The notes beneath the pieces were generated by a model. That model saw only the letters and a list, made by a program, of their open reading frames with translations. It was not told where the DNA came from and did no database searches. A DNA stretch of 64,000 nt, taken from the NCBI GenBank assembly GCA_013298595.1, contig JAAFIG010000015.1:21191-85190 (forward strand), read 5' to 3'. The translations under genes and the position numbers were made by a program. Source of the DNA: Deinococcales bacterium (GTDB taxonomy: Bacteria > Deinococcota > Deinococci > Deinococcales > JAAFIG01). Within the stretch, counting starts at the first letter, position 1. Each line of letters begins with the position of its first letter. Below are positions 1-9,297 of this stretch, piece by piece.

Positions 1-3000
1 AAAATGGCATCAAAATTCTGAATTGTACTCATTTTGACTGTCTTTACACCGCCAAAATCCACGCCTAACCGCTTCATCTGATACATGGTCATATAGGTGA
101 CTGTTGGTATTCCTTTTCCGGCTACCAGCGAAACCGAAGTGTTGTCAATCCAGTTAGGTAAATCATTTAAAAATGCTTCTTGCAATTCAATTTTTTGCGT
201 ATTGGGATTATAGGATCGAACAAATGAACCATTTTTACCCGTAGGGCTTGTGACTGTAGTTTGTAATGTTTTTGTACCATCGGCTGTGATATTGATTCGT
301 GAATCCTGAAAATTCCATCCTTTCGGTGGAACAGACACATCAACAGAATCATACAGTCCCGCGACTGGTGCTCGTACCCGTCCTCCAGTGCTTGGCGCAG
401 CAATTTCTCCTGTGCCTGGTGCTTTGGGTTTACTTGAGAGCGAAGTTTTGTACTCGGCAATTTTCTTATCAAAAACCTTGATTTCTTCTTGAATACTCAG
501 TTTCTGGGCTTTTGATAATTTCTGTGTTTCCAAAGCCGATGCTCGAGTGGCAATCATTTTCTCGAGCTTAGCGATTTCTTGTTCTATTTCCCAAGCTCGA
601 GACATTGGCGCGGGTTTGCCGTTGCGTTTAACCCAGTTGGTGAATTGGTCTCGTAATGCACGGAGTCTACCTGAGAAATTAGCGTACATTCGCATGGCAT
701 CAAGTGCTTCGAGATGTAGTAATAAGTCGGCTTGATTAACTTTTACGCTACCCACTTCAATACGAACGTTTTTGAGCACCCCAAAGCTACCTTTATCGCC
801 AACTACTCGGATCACACTTGGCTCAAGGCTGGGGTTGAGTTTTAACGTGGTGTTGTTGCGGTAACTGGCGGGTAGCACATTGACCAATTCGCGTTCAGCT
901 TGGTTCATGGCTGTAACAGCACGAGTTGTGCTGTTACCTCCTAGGTTTTTAGCACCAAAGGCAAGCAGTGTTCCGTTGATGGCTAACCCAGCGAGGATTC
1001 GCACAATGCGTTGAATCTTTTCTTCTCGGCTGAGGTTGCTACTAGCAATGTCATCTATTTGTTTAATACTCGAAGCAGCAATAATAATCCCCTGAGCACC
1101 ATTTAAGGCAAAGTCAGTGATAATTAAGTACTGCCCTGCTTTACTGGCAACTGCTTTGCTTAAAGCAACTTCGCCACCTTTGGCTAAGGCACGTAGACTT
1201 CGTACTGCACCTCCAGCACCAATTAAACTCGAGGCAATACCTAGAATATCAACAGCCACATTAACCCCACTGGGTTTAGCTTGTTTTAATTCGTCCGCAA
1301 GGGCTAGACTGCTCGAGACTCCACCAGCCGCTGCTGCTGCTAAGAATAAGTACCCTGCGGCTACTTGTCCCCCTGGAATTATAGCTGCCACTAGTCCTGC
1401 TGCAGCTAAACCAATGGATGCCCAACCAATGCCATCTGCCCATGACTCGAGGGTAGATTTGCCATCGGTTTTGAAGTTCCGCTCGAGTTCTGGTATGCCA
1501 TTGGCATTTTTAGGGATTTGTAATGCAATTTGACCTTTGGGGTATTTGTTAGCTTCGTCGAATAACTCGAGGGCTTCGGCTGCTGAATCGCCTTTAAACT
1601 CGATTCGTGGTGCGCCTGGTGATAGGTCAAGTAAAGTCACACCACCTTTGGTGTTCGGACCAATAAATAAGTTGATTGGTGTGGCAACAGCTGTTGCCTG
1701 ATTAATAAAAACCGATTTAATGGCGACTTCTTTACCTGCTACTAGGGTTTTAATAGCTTTATCGCCTTGTACTACGTAGTCTTGCCATTGGTCGTATTGT
1801 GCTTGTTGTTCGGAAGTTAGTACAACTTGGCGGTATGTGGCTTCGCCGATCTTATTATTTTTAGCATCGTATTCGTTGCAAATGATGTTATAAATATTCG
1901 GGTATGCGATGACAAATCGGGCTTGGGGTTTATTGCCTGGCATGATGTACGCTAAGCGATTATCAATGTATTCGCCTTGGTATCCAAAGTAGTTCTTGGT
2001 TGCCATTGTTTTCGTTTCTTCAGGAACGGCTCGCCAAGAAAACCGAACTGCTCCTGTTGTTGGTTTAATAGCGTATGTGTACTCAGGCGGTGGATTACTA
2101 GGGCTGATGTAACTTGCCCCCGAAGCTGGGTTACTACCTGTGCTAGTTATGCGTTGATCTTCTCGCATATTCTCGAGTAACCCACCACCTGATAATTGTA
2201 TGGATTGCATTTCTTGCATGGCGCGGAAAGGCACATAATCAGGGGCTGCCTCAGCGCTTTTTAATGCTTGACTAGCAATATCTTCAATTTTACCAACCCG
2301 TTGCGTAAAGATAATACGCAATTTTTCTTTTGGCGATGTTACCTCGAGAACAACAAGATGATCACCAGTAATATCCCAATCTTCACCTGTCCAAATAGCT
2401 TTACTGGGTCCTTCAAAAACAGCAGGTATATTTCCTTTGACTGTTTTTGGATCATTTTGCACAAACCAACGAAATTGCCTTGGGTCTTTGTAATCTGATG
2501 ATTGATATTGTGGTCCTTCACCATCATCAAAACCATAATTAATTTCTGTTCCCACAGGTACGACTTTTAAGGCTGGTTCACCAACCAAAGCAGGTTGACC
2601 TTTGACTTCACCTCGACGGTATAAGCGTTCTTGCACAATGACACGGAAACCATCACTGGCTTTTTGGTTACTCGCACTTATACCACCCTGAGCTTGGAAG
2701 CGCATATTGGCTTGGGCAGATTTTGTTTTTAAATCTTCTGCTTCACCTTGATTCAGTCCAACCCACATTCGCCCTGCTTTGATTTCTTGTGCATTTGGTT
2801 TTCGCCAGTACGTCCAACTACGCCCATTATTTTCAAACTTAAAATCGCCATTTGCATTTGTATGGGTTTCTGCCAGACTTTTATCAAAACCTAGTTGTAC
2901 TAAAAGGCGAACCATAAGTTCTTTTTTTGTATCCACCGAGGCATCCACAGGTACGTAAATACCATCACTCGTCGATTTTTGCGAAGCACTTACACTACCA

Positions 3001-4292
3001 GCACCACGGTCACGTTGAATTGCACGTTTACGTTGGACGGGTTGGGAGAGTTGACCAATTTGCTCAAGTGGTTTTGGGAAACCCATGTAATCTTTTAATG
3101 TGTTACTTTTCTGCTCGAGAATACTTTTATTCGCAACAGCTTTCTGACCTTCAATTTGAGCAGCACTTTCTAAACTAGGACTCGAGTCAATACCAGCACT
3201 CACCATTCCAGTTGCTTGTTGAATGGTATGAGCAGTTTCATGAGCTAAAAGTTCAAAGCCAGCACTCGAGTCAGGATCGAATTTACCATTTTGAAAGAAA
3301 ATATGATTACCAGTCGTAAATGCAATCGCATTCACGTTCTTAGCGAGTTCATGCGCTGTGTTATCTGTATGAACCCTCACTTTGGATAAATCAGTATTAA
3401 AGTGCAACTCGAGTTGTTTTTGAATGGCTTGTGGGAGTGGGTTTCCTCCACTTAGTTGAGCAGCTATTCGATCTGAGATTCCTGTTTGCTTTTCAGACTC
3501 GAGGGTTGTATTGGTTTGCAAGGCTTTTCTTTGTAACTCGAGGTCATTATCACTTTGGGCTAAGGCTCTTTGTAATTCGAGATTCAGGTTTGGAGCATTG
3601 CTAATAGCAGCAAAAGCACTCGCTCGAACTGCTGTATTCTCGGTGTGATCAACAAAACGTTGAATTGCACTGGCTAGTTCACTCATTGGAAAACGCTGCA
3701 CTCGAGCATACGAAATCAAGGTTTTACCAGCATCTTTGCAACGTTGCAAAACATAAGCTTGTTCAATTCTCGAGGCTTTCATATCCGTTGTTTGGGTAAT
3801 GAAATGTTCTGCTACTCCAGCAAGCGTGGGATTCTTGCCTCGTTGTAATGGCACATCTGGTCGGCGAATACTTTGCTCGAGAGATTCAGCGTTTTGAGTT
3901 TGATGTTGCACAAGTCGTTTTGTGTTGTATTCCTTTTGCAAATCCACAGTGGAACGCATGACCACGACTTCATTCTCTAAGTTTCGCCGATCTCGAGCTG
4001 TTGCTTTTTGAATGATTTGCAAGCGTTGTTGAGCAACTCGAGTTTGAACAACAAACTCTTTTCGACGTTGAATCTCGAGACTTCGAGCACGTTTTGCAAT
4101 TTGTTCTTGTTTTAATTCAGCTTGTTGCGTTTCTCTAGCTCTTTGTAACTCGAGTAAATCAATTTCTCGAGGTTTAATCGGTTGTCGTAAAGCAATAGAG
4201 GATTGTTTGACTCGTTGCACCACCGTTTTCGCAGCTTCAGGTTTTTTGACTTCCTGAATCTGTGTTGGGCGATGCAAGCGTACTTGCGACAT
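1..4292 (-). CDS. DUF4157 (eCIS-core) giant protein, carrier A; C-terminus cut by window edge
   Basis: The frame is open from an ATG at 4292 to the left edge, about 1430 codons, so the C-terminal end is missing. Residues 1-330 are helical and rich in Gln, Arg and Glu. The zinc-metallopeptidase-like motif HETAH lies at about 351-355 inside a DUF4157 domain (LLAHETAHTIQQATG), the domain known as the eCIS core and found on cargo and toxins of extracellular contractile injection systems. A hydrophobic Ala/Gly stretch lies near residues 950-1000. The visible end (GVDFGGVKTVKMSTIQNFDA) may be the toxin tip, but I do not recognise its family. The DUF4157 segment is nearly identical to that of the carrier encoded at 21103-25230, so the two are paralogues with different tails. 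Whether it retains peptidase activity is unknown. Confidence 0.85.
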   Translation of the reverse strand, partial: MSQVRLHRPTQIQEVKKPEAAKTVVQRVKQSSIALRQPIKPREIDLLELQRARETQQAELKQEQIAKRARSLEIQRRKEFVVQTRVAQQRLQIIQKATARDRRNLENEVVVMRSTVDLQKEYNTKRLVQHQTQNAESLEQSIRRPDVPLQRGKNPTLAGVAEHFITQTTDMKASRIEQAYVLQRCKDAGKTLISYARVQRFPMSELASAIQRFVDHTENTAVRASAFAAISNAPNLNLELQRALAQSDNDLELQRKALQTNTTLESEKQTGISDRIAAQLSGGNPLPQAIQKQLELHFNTDLSKVRVHTDNTAHELAKNVNAIAFTTGNHIFFQNGKFDPDSSAGFELLAHETAHTIQQATGMVSAGIDSSPSLESAAQIEGQKAVANKSILEQKSNTLKDYMGFPKPLEQIGQLSQPVQRKRAIQRDRGAGSVSASQKSTSDGIYVPVDASVDTKKELMVRLLVQLGFDKSLAETHTNANGDFKFENNGRSWTYWRKPNAQEIKAGRMWVGLNQGEAEDLKTKSAQANMRFQAQGGISASNQKASDGFRVIVQERLYRRGEVKGQPALVGEPALKVVPVGTEINYGFDDGEGPQYQSSDYKDPRQFRWFVQNDPKTVKGNIPAVFEGPSKAIWTGEDWDITGDHLVVLEVTSPKEKLRIIFTQRVGKIEDIASQALKSAEAAPDYVPFRAMQEMQSIQLSGGGLLENMREDQRITSTGSNPASGASYISPSNPPPEYTYAIKPTTGAVRFSWRAVPEETKTMATKNYFGYQGEYIDNRLAYIMPGNKPQARFVIAYPNIYNIICNEYDAKNNKIGEATYRQVVLTSEQQAQYDQWQDYVVQGDKAIKTLVAGKEVAIKSVFINQATAVATPINLFIGPNTKGGVTLLDLSPGAPRIEFKGDSAAEALELFDEANKYPKGQIALQIPKNANGIPELERNFKTDGKSTLESWADGIGWASIGLAAAGLVAAIIPGGQVAAGYLFLAAAAAGGVSSSLALADELKQAKPSGVNVAVDILGIASSLIGAGGAVRSLRALAKGGEVALSKAVASKAGQYLIITDFALNGAQGIIIAASSIKQIDDIASSNLSREEKIQRIVRILAGLAINGTLLAFGAKNLGGNSTTRAVTAMNQAERELVNVLPASYRNNTTLKLNPSLEPSVIRVVGDKGSFGVLKNVRIEVGSVKVNQADLLLHLEALDAMRMYANFSGRLRALRDQFTNWVKRNGKPAPMSRAWEIEQEIAKLEKMIATRASALETQKLSKAQKLSIQEEIKVFDKKIAEYKTSLSSKPKAPGTGEIAAPSTGGRVRAPVAGLYDSVDVSVPPKGWNFQDSRINITADGTKTLQTTVTSPTGKNGSFVRSYNPNTQKIELQEAFLNDLPNWIDNTSVSLVAGKGIPTVTYMTMYQMKRLGVDFGGVKTVKMSTIQNFDAI

Positions 4293-4421
4293 GAATTAAA
4301 GTATATACTCAATTTCAATATATCCATGAGAGACCACAAAAATTACTTGTCAGACGAAAAAGATGATGAGAATCACCTCATACAATGCCTCTTAGACTAC
4401 CGCTATGCTTGCTTCTCGCGT

Positions 4422-4427
4422 TACACT
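4422..4427 (+). promoter_or_regulatory. -10 element TACACT of uppS, leaderless start
   Basis: TACACT ends 7 bases before the ATG at 4435. The same box and spacing recur before many genes in the window, which supports choosing 4435 over the upstream in-frame ATG at 4405. Confidence 0.6.
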
Positions 4428-4434
4428 ACCGACA

Positions 4435-5268
4435 ATGACCTCAACTCCTGCTGCCTCGAGTACCCGCTCGCAATTTGTGAAAGCGGCTCGAGCTGTGTTG
4501 CAACCTTTGTATGCTGTTTACGAAAAACGTCTTGAAGCAGCAGTACGTGCAGCAGCTATGCCTAAACACATTGGTTTGATTTTAGATGGTAATCGGCGTT
4601 TTGCTCGAGCACTTGGTTTAGATGGTAAAGCGGGGTACGAATTTGGGGTGGATAAAGCCCATGAGGTACTGGGTTGGTGCTTAGAGCTTGGTATTCCTGC
4701 TGCAACAATCTGGGTGATGTCTACTGATAATTTTACAAAACGTGATGGCGAAGAAGTCAAACACCTAATGCACCTGTTTGAACGCGAAGCCCGAAATTTA
4801 GCCAAAGACCCACGGATTCATGGCAACCGTGTCAAGGTGCGTGCCATTGGCAGACACGATTTGTTTCCCGAAGTTGTGCTGGCGAGTTTACGTGACCTCG
4901 AGAGTGCCACTGCCCATTACGATGGTATGAACCTGAACATTGCAGTGGGTTATGGTGGACGCGAAGAAATTGTGGATGCAGTTAAACAATTATTACTGAA
5001 TAAGGCTAAAGCTGGCGAAACCTTAGAAAGTGTTGCAGCCAATCTCGAGCCTGAAGCCATTGGTCAGCATGTGTACACTGCTGATTTACCCGATCCCGAT
5101 TTTATTATTCGTACCAGTGGTGAGATTCGCTTGGGTGGTTTTATGCTTTGGCAGAGCGCGTATAGCGAATATTATTTTTGTGAAGCCAACTGGCCCGATT
5201 TTCGTCGAATCGATTTTTTACGGGCTTTACGGGCTTATCAAGCTCGAGATATGCGATTAGGTAAGTAG
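4435..5268 (+). CDS. uppS: Isoprenyl diphosphate synthase (cis-prenyltransferase, UppS family)
   Basis: This cis-prenyltransferase condenses isopentenyl diphosphate units on an allylic primer to give the Z-polyprenyl diphosphate used as lipid carrier for cell-wall synthesis. The family signature is clear: HIGLILDGNRRFAR with the catalytic Asp near residue 54, then STDNFTKR, and near the C-terminus the substrate-binding DFIIRTSGEIRLGGF followed by SEYYF. The protein has 277 residues. An N-terminal extension of about 43 residues precedes the conserved core, as in actinobacterial short-chain Z-FPP synthases. The start at 4435 is preferred because of a TACACT box 7 bases upstream. It converges on the dgkA gene, which also serves lipid-carrier metabolism. 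Chain length cannot be told from sequence alone. Confidence 0.9.
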   Translation: MTSTPAASSTRSQFVKAARAVLQPLYAVYEKRLEAAVRAAAMPKHIGLILDGNRRFARALGLDGKAGYEFGVDKAHEVLGWCLELGIPAATIWVMSTDNFTKRDGEEVKHLMHLFEREARNLAKDPRIHGNRVKVRAIGRHDLFPEVVLASLRDLESATAHYDGMNLNIAVGYGGREEIVDAVKQLLLNKAKAGETLESVAANLEPEAIGQHVYTADLPDPDFIIRTSGEIRLGGFMLWQSAYSEYYFCEANWPDFRRIDFLRALRAYQARDMRLGK

Positions 5269-5272
5269 GCTT

Positions 5273-5662
5273 TTATCTCGAGAAGATTCTCAGAATTACA
5301 GGAATAAATAAACTTAAACCAATCAGTAAACTGGCTAAACTCGAGAGGAGTACTGCGCCAGCAGCTGTATCTTTAGCAATTTTGGCGAGTGGGTGATAGG
5401 TTGGCGATACCAAATCCACAATGGCTTCTAAAGCTGTGTTCATCAGTTCTAAACTCATGACCAGCGCACAGCAAAAGACAATCGGGAAAAGCTGAATCTC
5501 GAGCAGAATTGCCAGAGGTATGACAATGCAACTGATTCTCACTTCGAGTCGGAAATTTCGTTCTGTGCGCCACGCGTAGCGCATGCCATTAACAGCATAC
5601 AAAAAGTTTTTGATCCAATCGCGGTGTGGCGCATGACGCGGTGGGTCGGTGTTGGCTGGCAT
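5273..5662 (-). CDS. dgkA: Diacylglycerol/undecaprenol kinase, DagK family
   Basis: This small membrane kinase of 129 residues phosphorylates diacylglycerol or undecaprenol. The family signature [14 protein letters not shown], followed by [17 protein letters not shown], is intact, with its catalytic Glu and Asp residues. About three membrane segments are predicted by eye: about 44-62, 64-80 and 100-125. Gram-positive-type members act mainly on undecaprenol. The position next to the cis-prenyltransferase gene, with stops 5 bases apart, fits a role in recycling the polyprenyl carrier. A TATGCT box lies 7 bases upstream of its ATG, and the promoter is divergent from and overlaps that of the aldo/keto reductase. 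Confidence 0.9.
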   Translation of the reverse strand: MPANTDPPRHAPHRDWIKNFLYAVNGMRYAWRTERNFRLEVRISCIVIPLAILLEIQLFPIVFCCALVMSLELMNTALEAIVDLVSPTYHPLAKIAKDTAAGAVLLSSLASLLIGLSLFIPVILRIFSR

Positions 5663-5688
5663 GGATTACAGCATAATGCTTCTTGGGG

Positions 5689-5694
5689 TAAACT
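5689..5694 (+). promoter_or_regulatory. -10 element TAAACT of the aldo/keto reductase gene
   Basis: TAAACT ends 5 bases before the ATG at 5700, so transcription would start at or next to the start codon. This decides for 5700 over the in-frame ATG at 5649, which would overlap the divergent dgkA gene. Confidence 0.55.
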
Positions 5695-5699
5695 GCTTC

Positions 5700-6719
5700 A
5701 TGACAAATTACAGACAGGTCGGTAAGTCGGGTTTACGGGTTTTTCCTTTGGGCTTAGGCACCATGCAGTTTGGTTGGACTGCCGACGAAGCACGTTCTAT
5801 CGAAATTATGGATGCGTATTATGCAGCAGGTGGGAATTTTATTGATACCGCCGATATTTACAGTTCTTGGGCAGCCAATAACGCTGGTGGCGTGAGTGAA
5901 GAAATCATTGGGCGTTGGGTGAAAGCTCGAGGTAACCGAGCCGATTTGGTGATTGCCACCAAAGTTCGTGGTGCAATGGGGCAAAATTTCTCGGAAGGAC
6001 GCAATACCATTAAACAACGTGAAGGTCTCTCGAGAGGCTGGATTATCAAAGCTTGTGAAGATAGTTTAAAGCGTTTGCAAACAGATTATATTGATTTGTA
6101 CCAAGTGCATTGGGTGGATGCAGCAACCCCAATCGAAGAAACTTTATCGGCACTTTCAGATTTGGTGAAAAAAGGCTATGTACGCTATATCGGTTGTAGC
6201 AATTTTGCCGCTTGGCGTTTAATGCAGTCTCTGTGGGCTTCGGACAAACACGGTTTCGAGAAATTTGTCAGTATTCAACCCGAATACAGTCTTGTCCAAC
6301 CAACCAGAGCCAATTTTGAACGCGAACTTGCCAAAGTCTGCCTCGAATATGGTGTTGGTGTTGTGCCTTACAGCCCATTAGCTGGTGGCTTCTTAACAGG
6401 CAAGTACCGCCGTGGGCAGCCATTACCCGATAGTGTTCGCGCTGGTGGTATTGGCAGCAGCCGTATGAACGACCAGAACATGGACACCATCGAAAAAATA
6501 ATTGAAATCGCAGCCGCTAAAAACTGCACCCCAACCCAAGTCAGTTTGGCATGGTTACTGGCACAACCTTTTATGACCGCACCGATTATTGGTGCAAACA
6601 ACACCAAACAACTCGAGGATTCGATGGGTGTTGTCAATGTCAGTCTAAGCCCTGACGAAATTACTGCGATCAGTACAGTTTCAGATTGGACTCGAGCCAG
6701 AACTGAACTCGAGAATTAA
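5700..6719 (+). CDS. Aldo/keto reductase
   Basis: This is a 339-residue NADPH-dependent oxidoreductase with a TIM-barrel fold. The catalytic tetrad is visible: Asp and Tyr in DTADIYSSW, Lys in VIATKVRG and His in LYQVHWVD. The C-terminal cofactor-binding region [11 protein letters not shown]...[16 protein letters not shown] and [14 protein letters not shown] is complete. It resembles the YajO/Tas/voltage-gated-channel-beta-like branch of the superfamily. The substrate is unknown. It reads away from dgkA and has no downstream partner on its strand. Confidence 0.92.
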   Translation: MTNYRQVGKSGLRVFPLGLGTMQFGWTADEARSIEIMDAYYAAGGNFIDTADIYSSWAANNAGGVSEEIIGRWVKARGNRADLVIATKVRGAMGQNFSEGRNTIKQREGLSRGWIIKACEDSLKRLQTDYIDLYQVHWVDAATPIEETLSALSDLVKKGYVRYIGCSNFAAWRLMQSLWASDKHGFEKFVSIQPEYSLVQPTRANFERELAKVCLEYGVGVVPYSPLAGGFLTGKYRRGQPLPDSVRAGGIGSSRMNDQNMDTIEKIIEIAAAKNCTPTQVSLAWLLAQPFMTAPIIGANNTKQLEDSMGVVNVSLSPDEITAISTVSDWTRARTELEN

Positions 6720-6756
6720 AAGATGAAAGCAAAAGTCAAGAGCGGATAGGTTCTGC

Positions 6757-7143
6757 TTAGGGTAAAAATACTCGGTAGATGTAACCTAATACAGCGGCAA
6801 AGCACCAACCGTTAGCTGTGACCATGCCCCACGGAACTCGAGGCGGGTCTCGTAAGACTTTCCACCAAAAACCGTTGGGCAGTAAGCCTCTGGCGTATGC
6901 AACACCGCCGCCAACGTAAACAAGGGTGTATTCGATGACAAATCGTAAGCCAAGTTTGCCACCGCCCGATAAGAAACCAGCGACGGTAGCGGCAATCCAG
7001 ACAATATGGGTGATGGTTAACAGCATGTAAAACGAGCTTGGCAAATCGGTTTTCTTCTGTCTCACACAAATAAAAGCCCAAATACATTGGGCTGCAAAAC
7101 CAAGCAAAATTAGTCCAGATAAACCAAAGTACAAAGTTGACAT
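6757..7143 (-). CDS. Small integral membrane protein of unknown function
   Basis: This 128-residue protein has four hydrophobic segments (about 4-24, 41-60, 66-85 and 107-125), with a basic and proline-rich loop (VLRDPPRVPWG) before the last. I recognise no family. It contains CTCGAG motifs like its neighbours and so looks native. It is divergent from the MshEN-domain gene, with about 67 bases between their start codons. Confidence 0.6.
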   Translation of the reverse strand: MSTLYFGLSGLILLGFAAQCIWAFICVRQKKTDLPSSFYMLLTITHIVWIAATVAGFLSGGGKLGLRFVIEYTLVYVGGGVAYARGLLPNGFWWKVLRDPPRVPWGMVTANGWCFAAVLGYIYRVFLP

Positions 7144-7198
7144 ACTTCATTATTCAGGAGAGATGCTAAAAACTCGAGGGACGAATAGCAGAACATCG

Positions 7199-7204
7199 TA
7201 TACT
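7199..7204 (+). promoter_or_regulatory. -10 element TATACT, leaderless start of the MshEN-domain gene
   Basis: TATACT lies exactly 6 bases before the ATG at 7211. The alternative in-frame ATG at 7163 lies upstream of this box and would not be on the transcript. Confidence 0.6.
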
Positions 7205-7210
7205 AGAGAT

Positions 7211-8770
7211 ATGGGTCAACTCTCGAGCGCGGATCAGCAACTGGCAACGCTTCTAGTGCAATACGATGTGATGAGCGAATCGGCTTTGCAACGGGTTTTA
7301 GAACAACACGCCTTAATTGGTGGGCGTTTTGCTGATTACCTCATAGACACCAATGTGGTTCCAGAAGCGCGTTTGCTGCGTTTACTCGAGCAGTACGAAG
7401 GTTTAGGTTTGGTGAATTTTAAAACCCTCGAGTATATAGACCCTGTTATTACACAAATTATTCCTGCTAGTTTGGCACAATCGCAGATGGCTGTGCCGTT
7501 TCGTGTGGATGGTCAGCGTTTATATGTGGCTTTTTTGGATGTCCCTGATATAGATGCACTGGCTTCAATGAAAGGCTTTGCCGATTACCAAATTCTGATT
7601 TACCTTGCCCCTCGAGATGTGATGCGTTGGGCTGTGGCACGGCATTACCCAGAATTGGGTTTGATAGCAGCCGACCCTAAAACCTTGACGGATCCTTTTG
7701 AGAACCGCATTGGGAATCGTTTAATTGCCCAAGGTGTGCTGACCCCAGAGCAACTCGAGGATGCTTTACTCGAGCGCACCCCAGGTAAAGCGGGTCGTAC
7801 AGGCGAAGTGTTGTTACGGCTTGGGTATATCACCGAAGCTGATTTGTACCGTGCTTTGGCAGCGCAGAATAATTTACCTTTTGTGGCAATTCCTGAGGAA
7901 TGGAAAATTCCTGAAGATGTGGCTTTGTTACTCAGTCGGGTTGAAGCTGAACGCTGGCAAGTTGTGCCAATGCTATCTGATGACACCAGTGTGACTTTAG
8001 TAACCACCGAACCAAAAATCTTCACCGAACTACAACCTTTATTTGCTCGAGGTATCAAATTAATGATGTGTACCCCGACGCAATTAAAAATTCTCATCCA
8101 ACAACTCGAGACAATCAACGAACCACTTTTGCAAAATTTATTACAACAAGGTGTGCTGAATTTCGAGCAGCGCAACGAAGTGCTTTCGTTATCCAGACGC
8201 GGACGTGGCACCATCGAAGAAGTGCTGGTGCAACAAGGTTTTGTTTCGGGTTCAGATATTTCCGAAACCACACAACAAATCGAAACCAATGCCAGCAACC
8301 AAGACCCTGAGCCAACCACCTTCTCTGAACGCTTAGCTCGAGGACTTGCTGAGCAACTTGGTTATGCGTTTGTTAACCCCATTACCGACCCACCAGATCT
8401 GAGTTTAGTTAAACTGATTCCAGAAAAAGTCATGCGGCAATACTCGTTATTCCCTAATCGCCGTGAAACCGATGGTATCAGTGTCCTGATGACCGACCCT
8501 CGTAATTTCTTTGCCCTCGACGACTTACAATTGCTACTCGGGCAACGCATTCGCCCAGTGGTGGCGGATCGTCTCGAGATTGAACGCTTAATAGATCAAC
8601 AATTCCGTCCTACACCTGTTACCCCAGAACCCAAACCCGAAGTACAAGTCCAGAAAATTAGCGAAGAAGCGGCTGCTGAACCTGCCGAAGTTGCGTTGCT
8701 ACGTCAATTGATCAGAGAAGAACTCGAGACATTCCGCTTGCAGTTACTACATGAGTTAAAAGCTAATTAA
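7211..8770 (+). CDS. Tandem MshEN / GspE N-terminal domain protein without an ATPase
   Basis: This 519-residue protein consists of repeated two-part modules in which short helices with spaced Leu residues precede a small alpha/beta domain. Examples are IGNRLIAQGVLTPEQLEDAL followed by VLLRLGYITEADLYRALAAQ. This is the pattern of MshEN (T2SSE_N) domains, which occur at the N-terminus of type II secretion/type IV pilus ATPases, some of which bind cyclic di-GMP. Four module halves can be traced at about 5-130, 170-300, 300-370 and 380-480. No Walker A or B motif follows; the protein ends in an acidic, helical tail. A second-messenger-responsive adaptor is possible, but that is inference. Confidence 0.8.
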   Translation: MGQLSSADQQLATLLVQYDVMSESALQRVLEQHALIGGRFADYLIDTNVVPEARLLRLLEQYEGLGLVNFKTLEYIDPVITQIIPASLAQSQMAVPFRVDGQRLYVAFLDVPDIDALASMKGFADYQILIYLAPRDVMRWAVARHYPELGLIAADPKTLTDPFENRIGNRLIAQGVLTPEQLEDALLERTPGKAGRTGEVLLRLGYITEADLYRALAAQNNLPFVAIPEEWKIPEDVALLLSRVEAERWQVVPMLSDDTSVTLVTTEPKIFTELQPLFARGIKLMMCTPTQLKILIQQLETINEPLLQNLLQQGVLNFEQRNEVLSLSRRGRGTIEEVLVQQGFVSGSDISETTQQIETNASNQDPEPTTFSERLARGLAEQLGYAFVNPITDPPDLSLVKLIPEKVMRQYSLFPNRRETDGISVLMTDPRNFFALDDLQLLLGQRIRPVVADRLEIERLIDQQFRPTPVTPEPKPEVQVQKISEEAAAEPAEVALLRQLIREELETFRLQLLHELKAN

Positions 8771-8902
8771 AGCCACACCTCAGAGGTAGAATCGCTCGCT
8801 TTTGCGAATTTATCTCGAGCCGCACAATTGTTTTTGTTCTCCAGTAGCTTCGTGTCTCTGGGTTATGCCATTTCGCTCATGCCCGAATATAGCAAAGCAC
8901 GG

Positions 8903-8908
8903 TACACT
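8903..8908 (+). promoter_or_regulatory. -10 element TACACT of uraH
   Basis: TACACT ends 7 bases before the ATG at 8916 and fixes that start; the longer frame from 8802 would add 38 residues with no family match. Confidence 0.55.
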
Positions 8909-8915
8909 GCTGAGC

Positions 8916-9263
8916 ATGGGTAAACTCACCACGCATGTCTTAGATACCACGCATGGCAAACCAGCTGTTGGTCTCGAGATTCGCTTGTATCATTTTCCAA
9001 GTCGTGAACTGATTAAAACTGTTTTAACCAACGCCGACGGTCGAGTGGATGCACCTCTGCTCGAGGGAACACATCTTGAAACCAAGCAATACGAACTCGA
9101 GTTTTGTGTGGCTGAGTATTTCAAAAAAATGGGTTTAACTTTACCTGAACCTCATTTTCTCGAGGTTGTACCTGTGCGTTTTGGCATTGCCGATGCAACT
9201 GCCCATTATCATGTGCCCTTGCTGGTCTCCCCTTTTGCTTATAGCACCTATCGGGGATCATAA
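8916..9263 (+). CDS. uraH: 5-hydroxyisourate hydrolase (transthyretin-like)
   Basis: This 115-residue enzyme of the TRP/HIUase family hydrolyses 5-hydroxyisourate to OHCU in urate breakdown. The family marks are present: N-terminal LTTHVLDTTHGKPAVGL with the active-site His, an internal Arg-Leu-Tyr strand, HYHVPLLVSPF near the end, and the C-terminal tetrapeptide YRGS that separates HIU hydrolases from true transthyretins. The length matches the family. It is followed 34 bases later by an allantoate amidohydrolase-like gene, so the two probably belong to one purine-degradation unit. Urate oxidase, OHCU decarboxylase and allantoinase are not in the window. Confidence 0.93.
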   Translation: MGKLTTHVLDTTHGKPAVGLEIRLYHFPSRELIKTVLTNADGRVDAPLLEGTHLETKQYELEFCVAEYFKKMGLTLPEPHFLEVVPVRFGIADATAHYHVPLLVSPFAYSTYRGS

Positions 9264-9297
9264 AATAAGCCCTTACCTTCATCTTTTTTAGGTCTCT

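Noticed and set aside
1117..1533. Plus-strand frame rich in Ala, Pro and Arg
   Set aside because: It lies opposite the continuous minus-strand carrier A frame and has no start signal or family pattern.
7645..8319. 224-codon minus-strand frame
   Set aside because: It is the reverse shadow of the MshEN-domain gene; composition (Ser/Cys-rich) is not protein-like.
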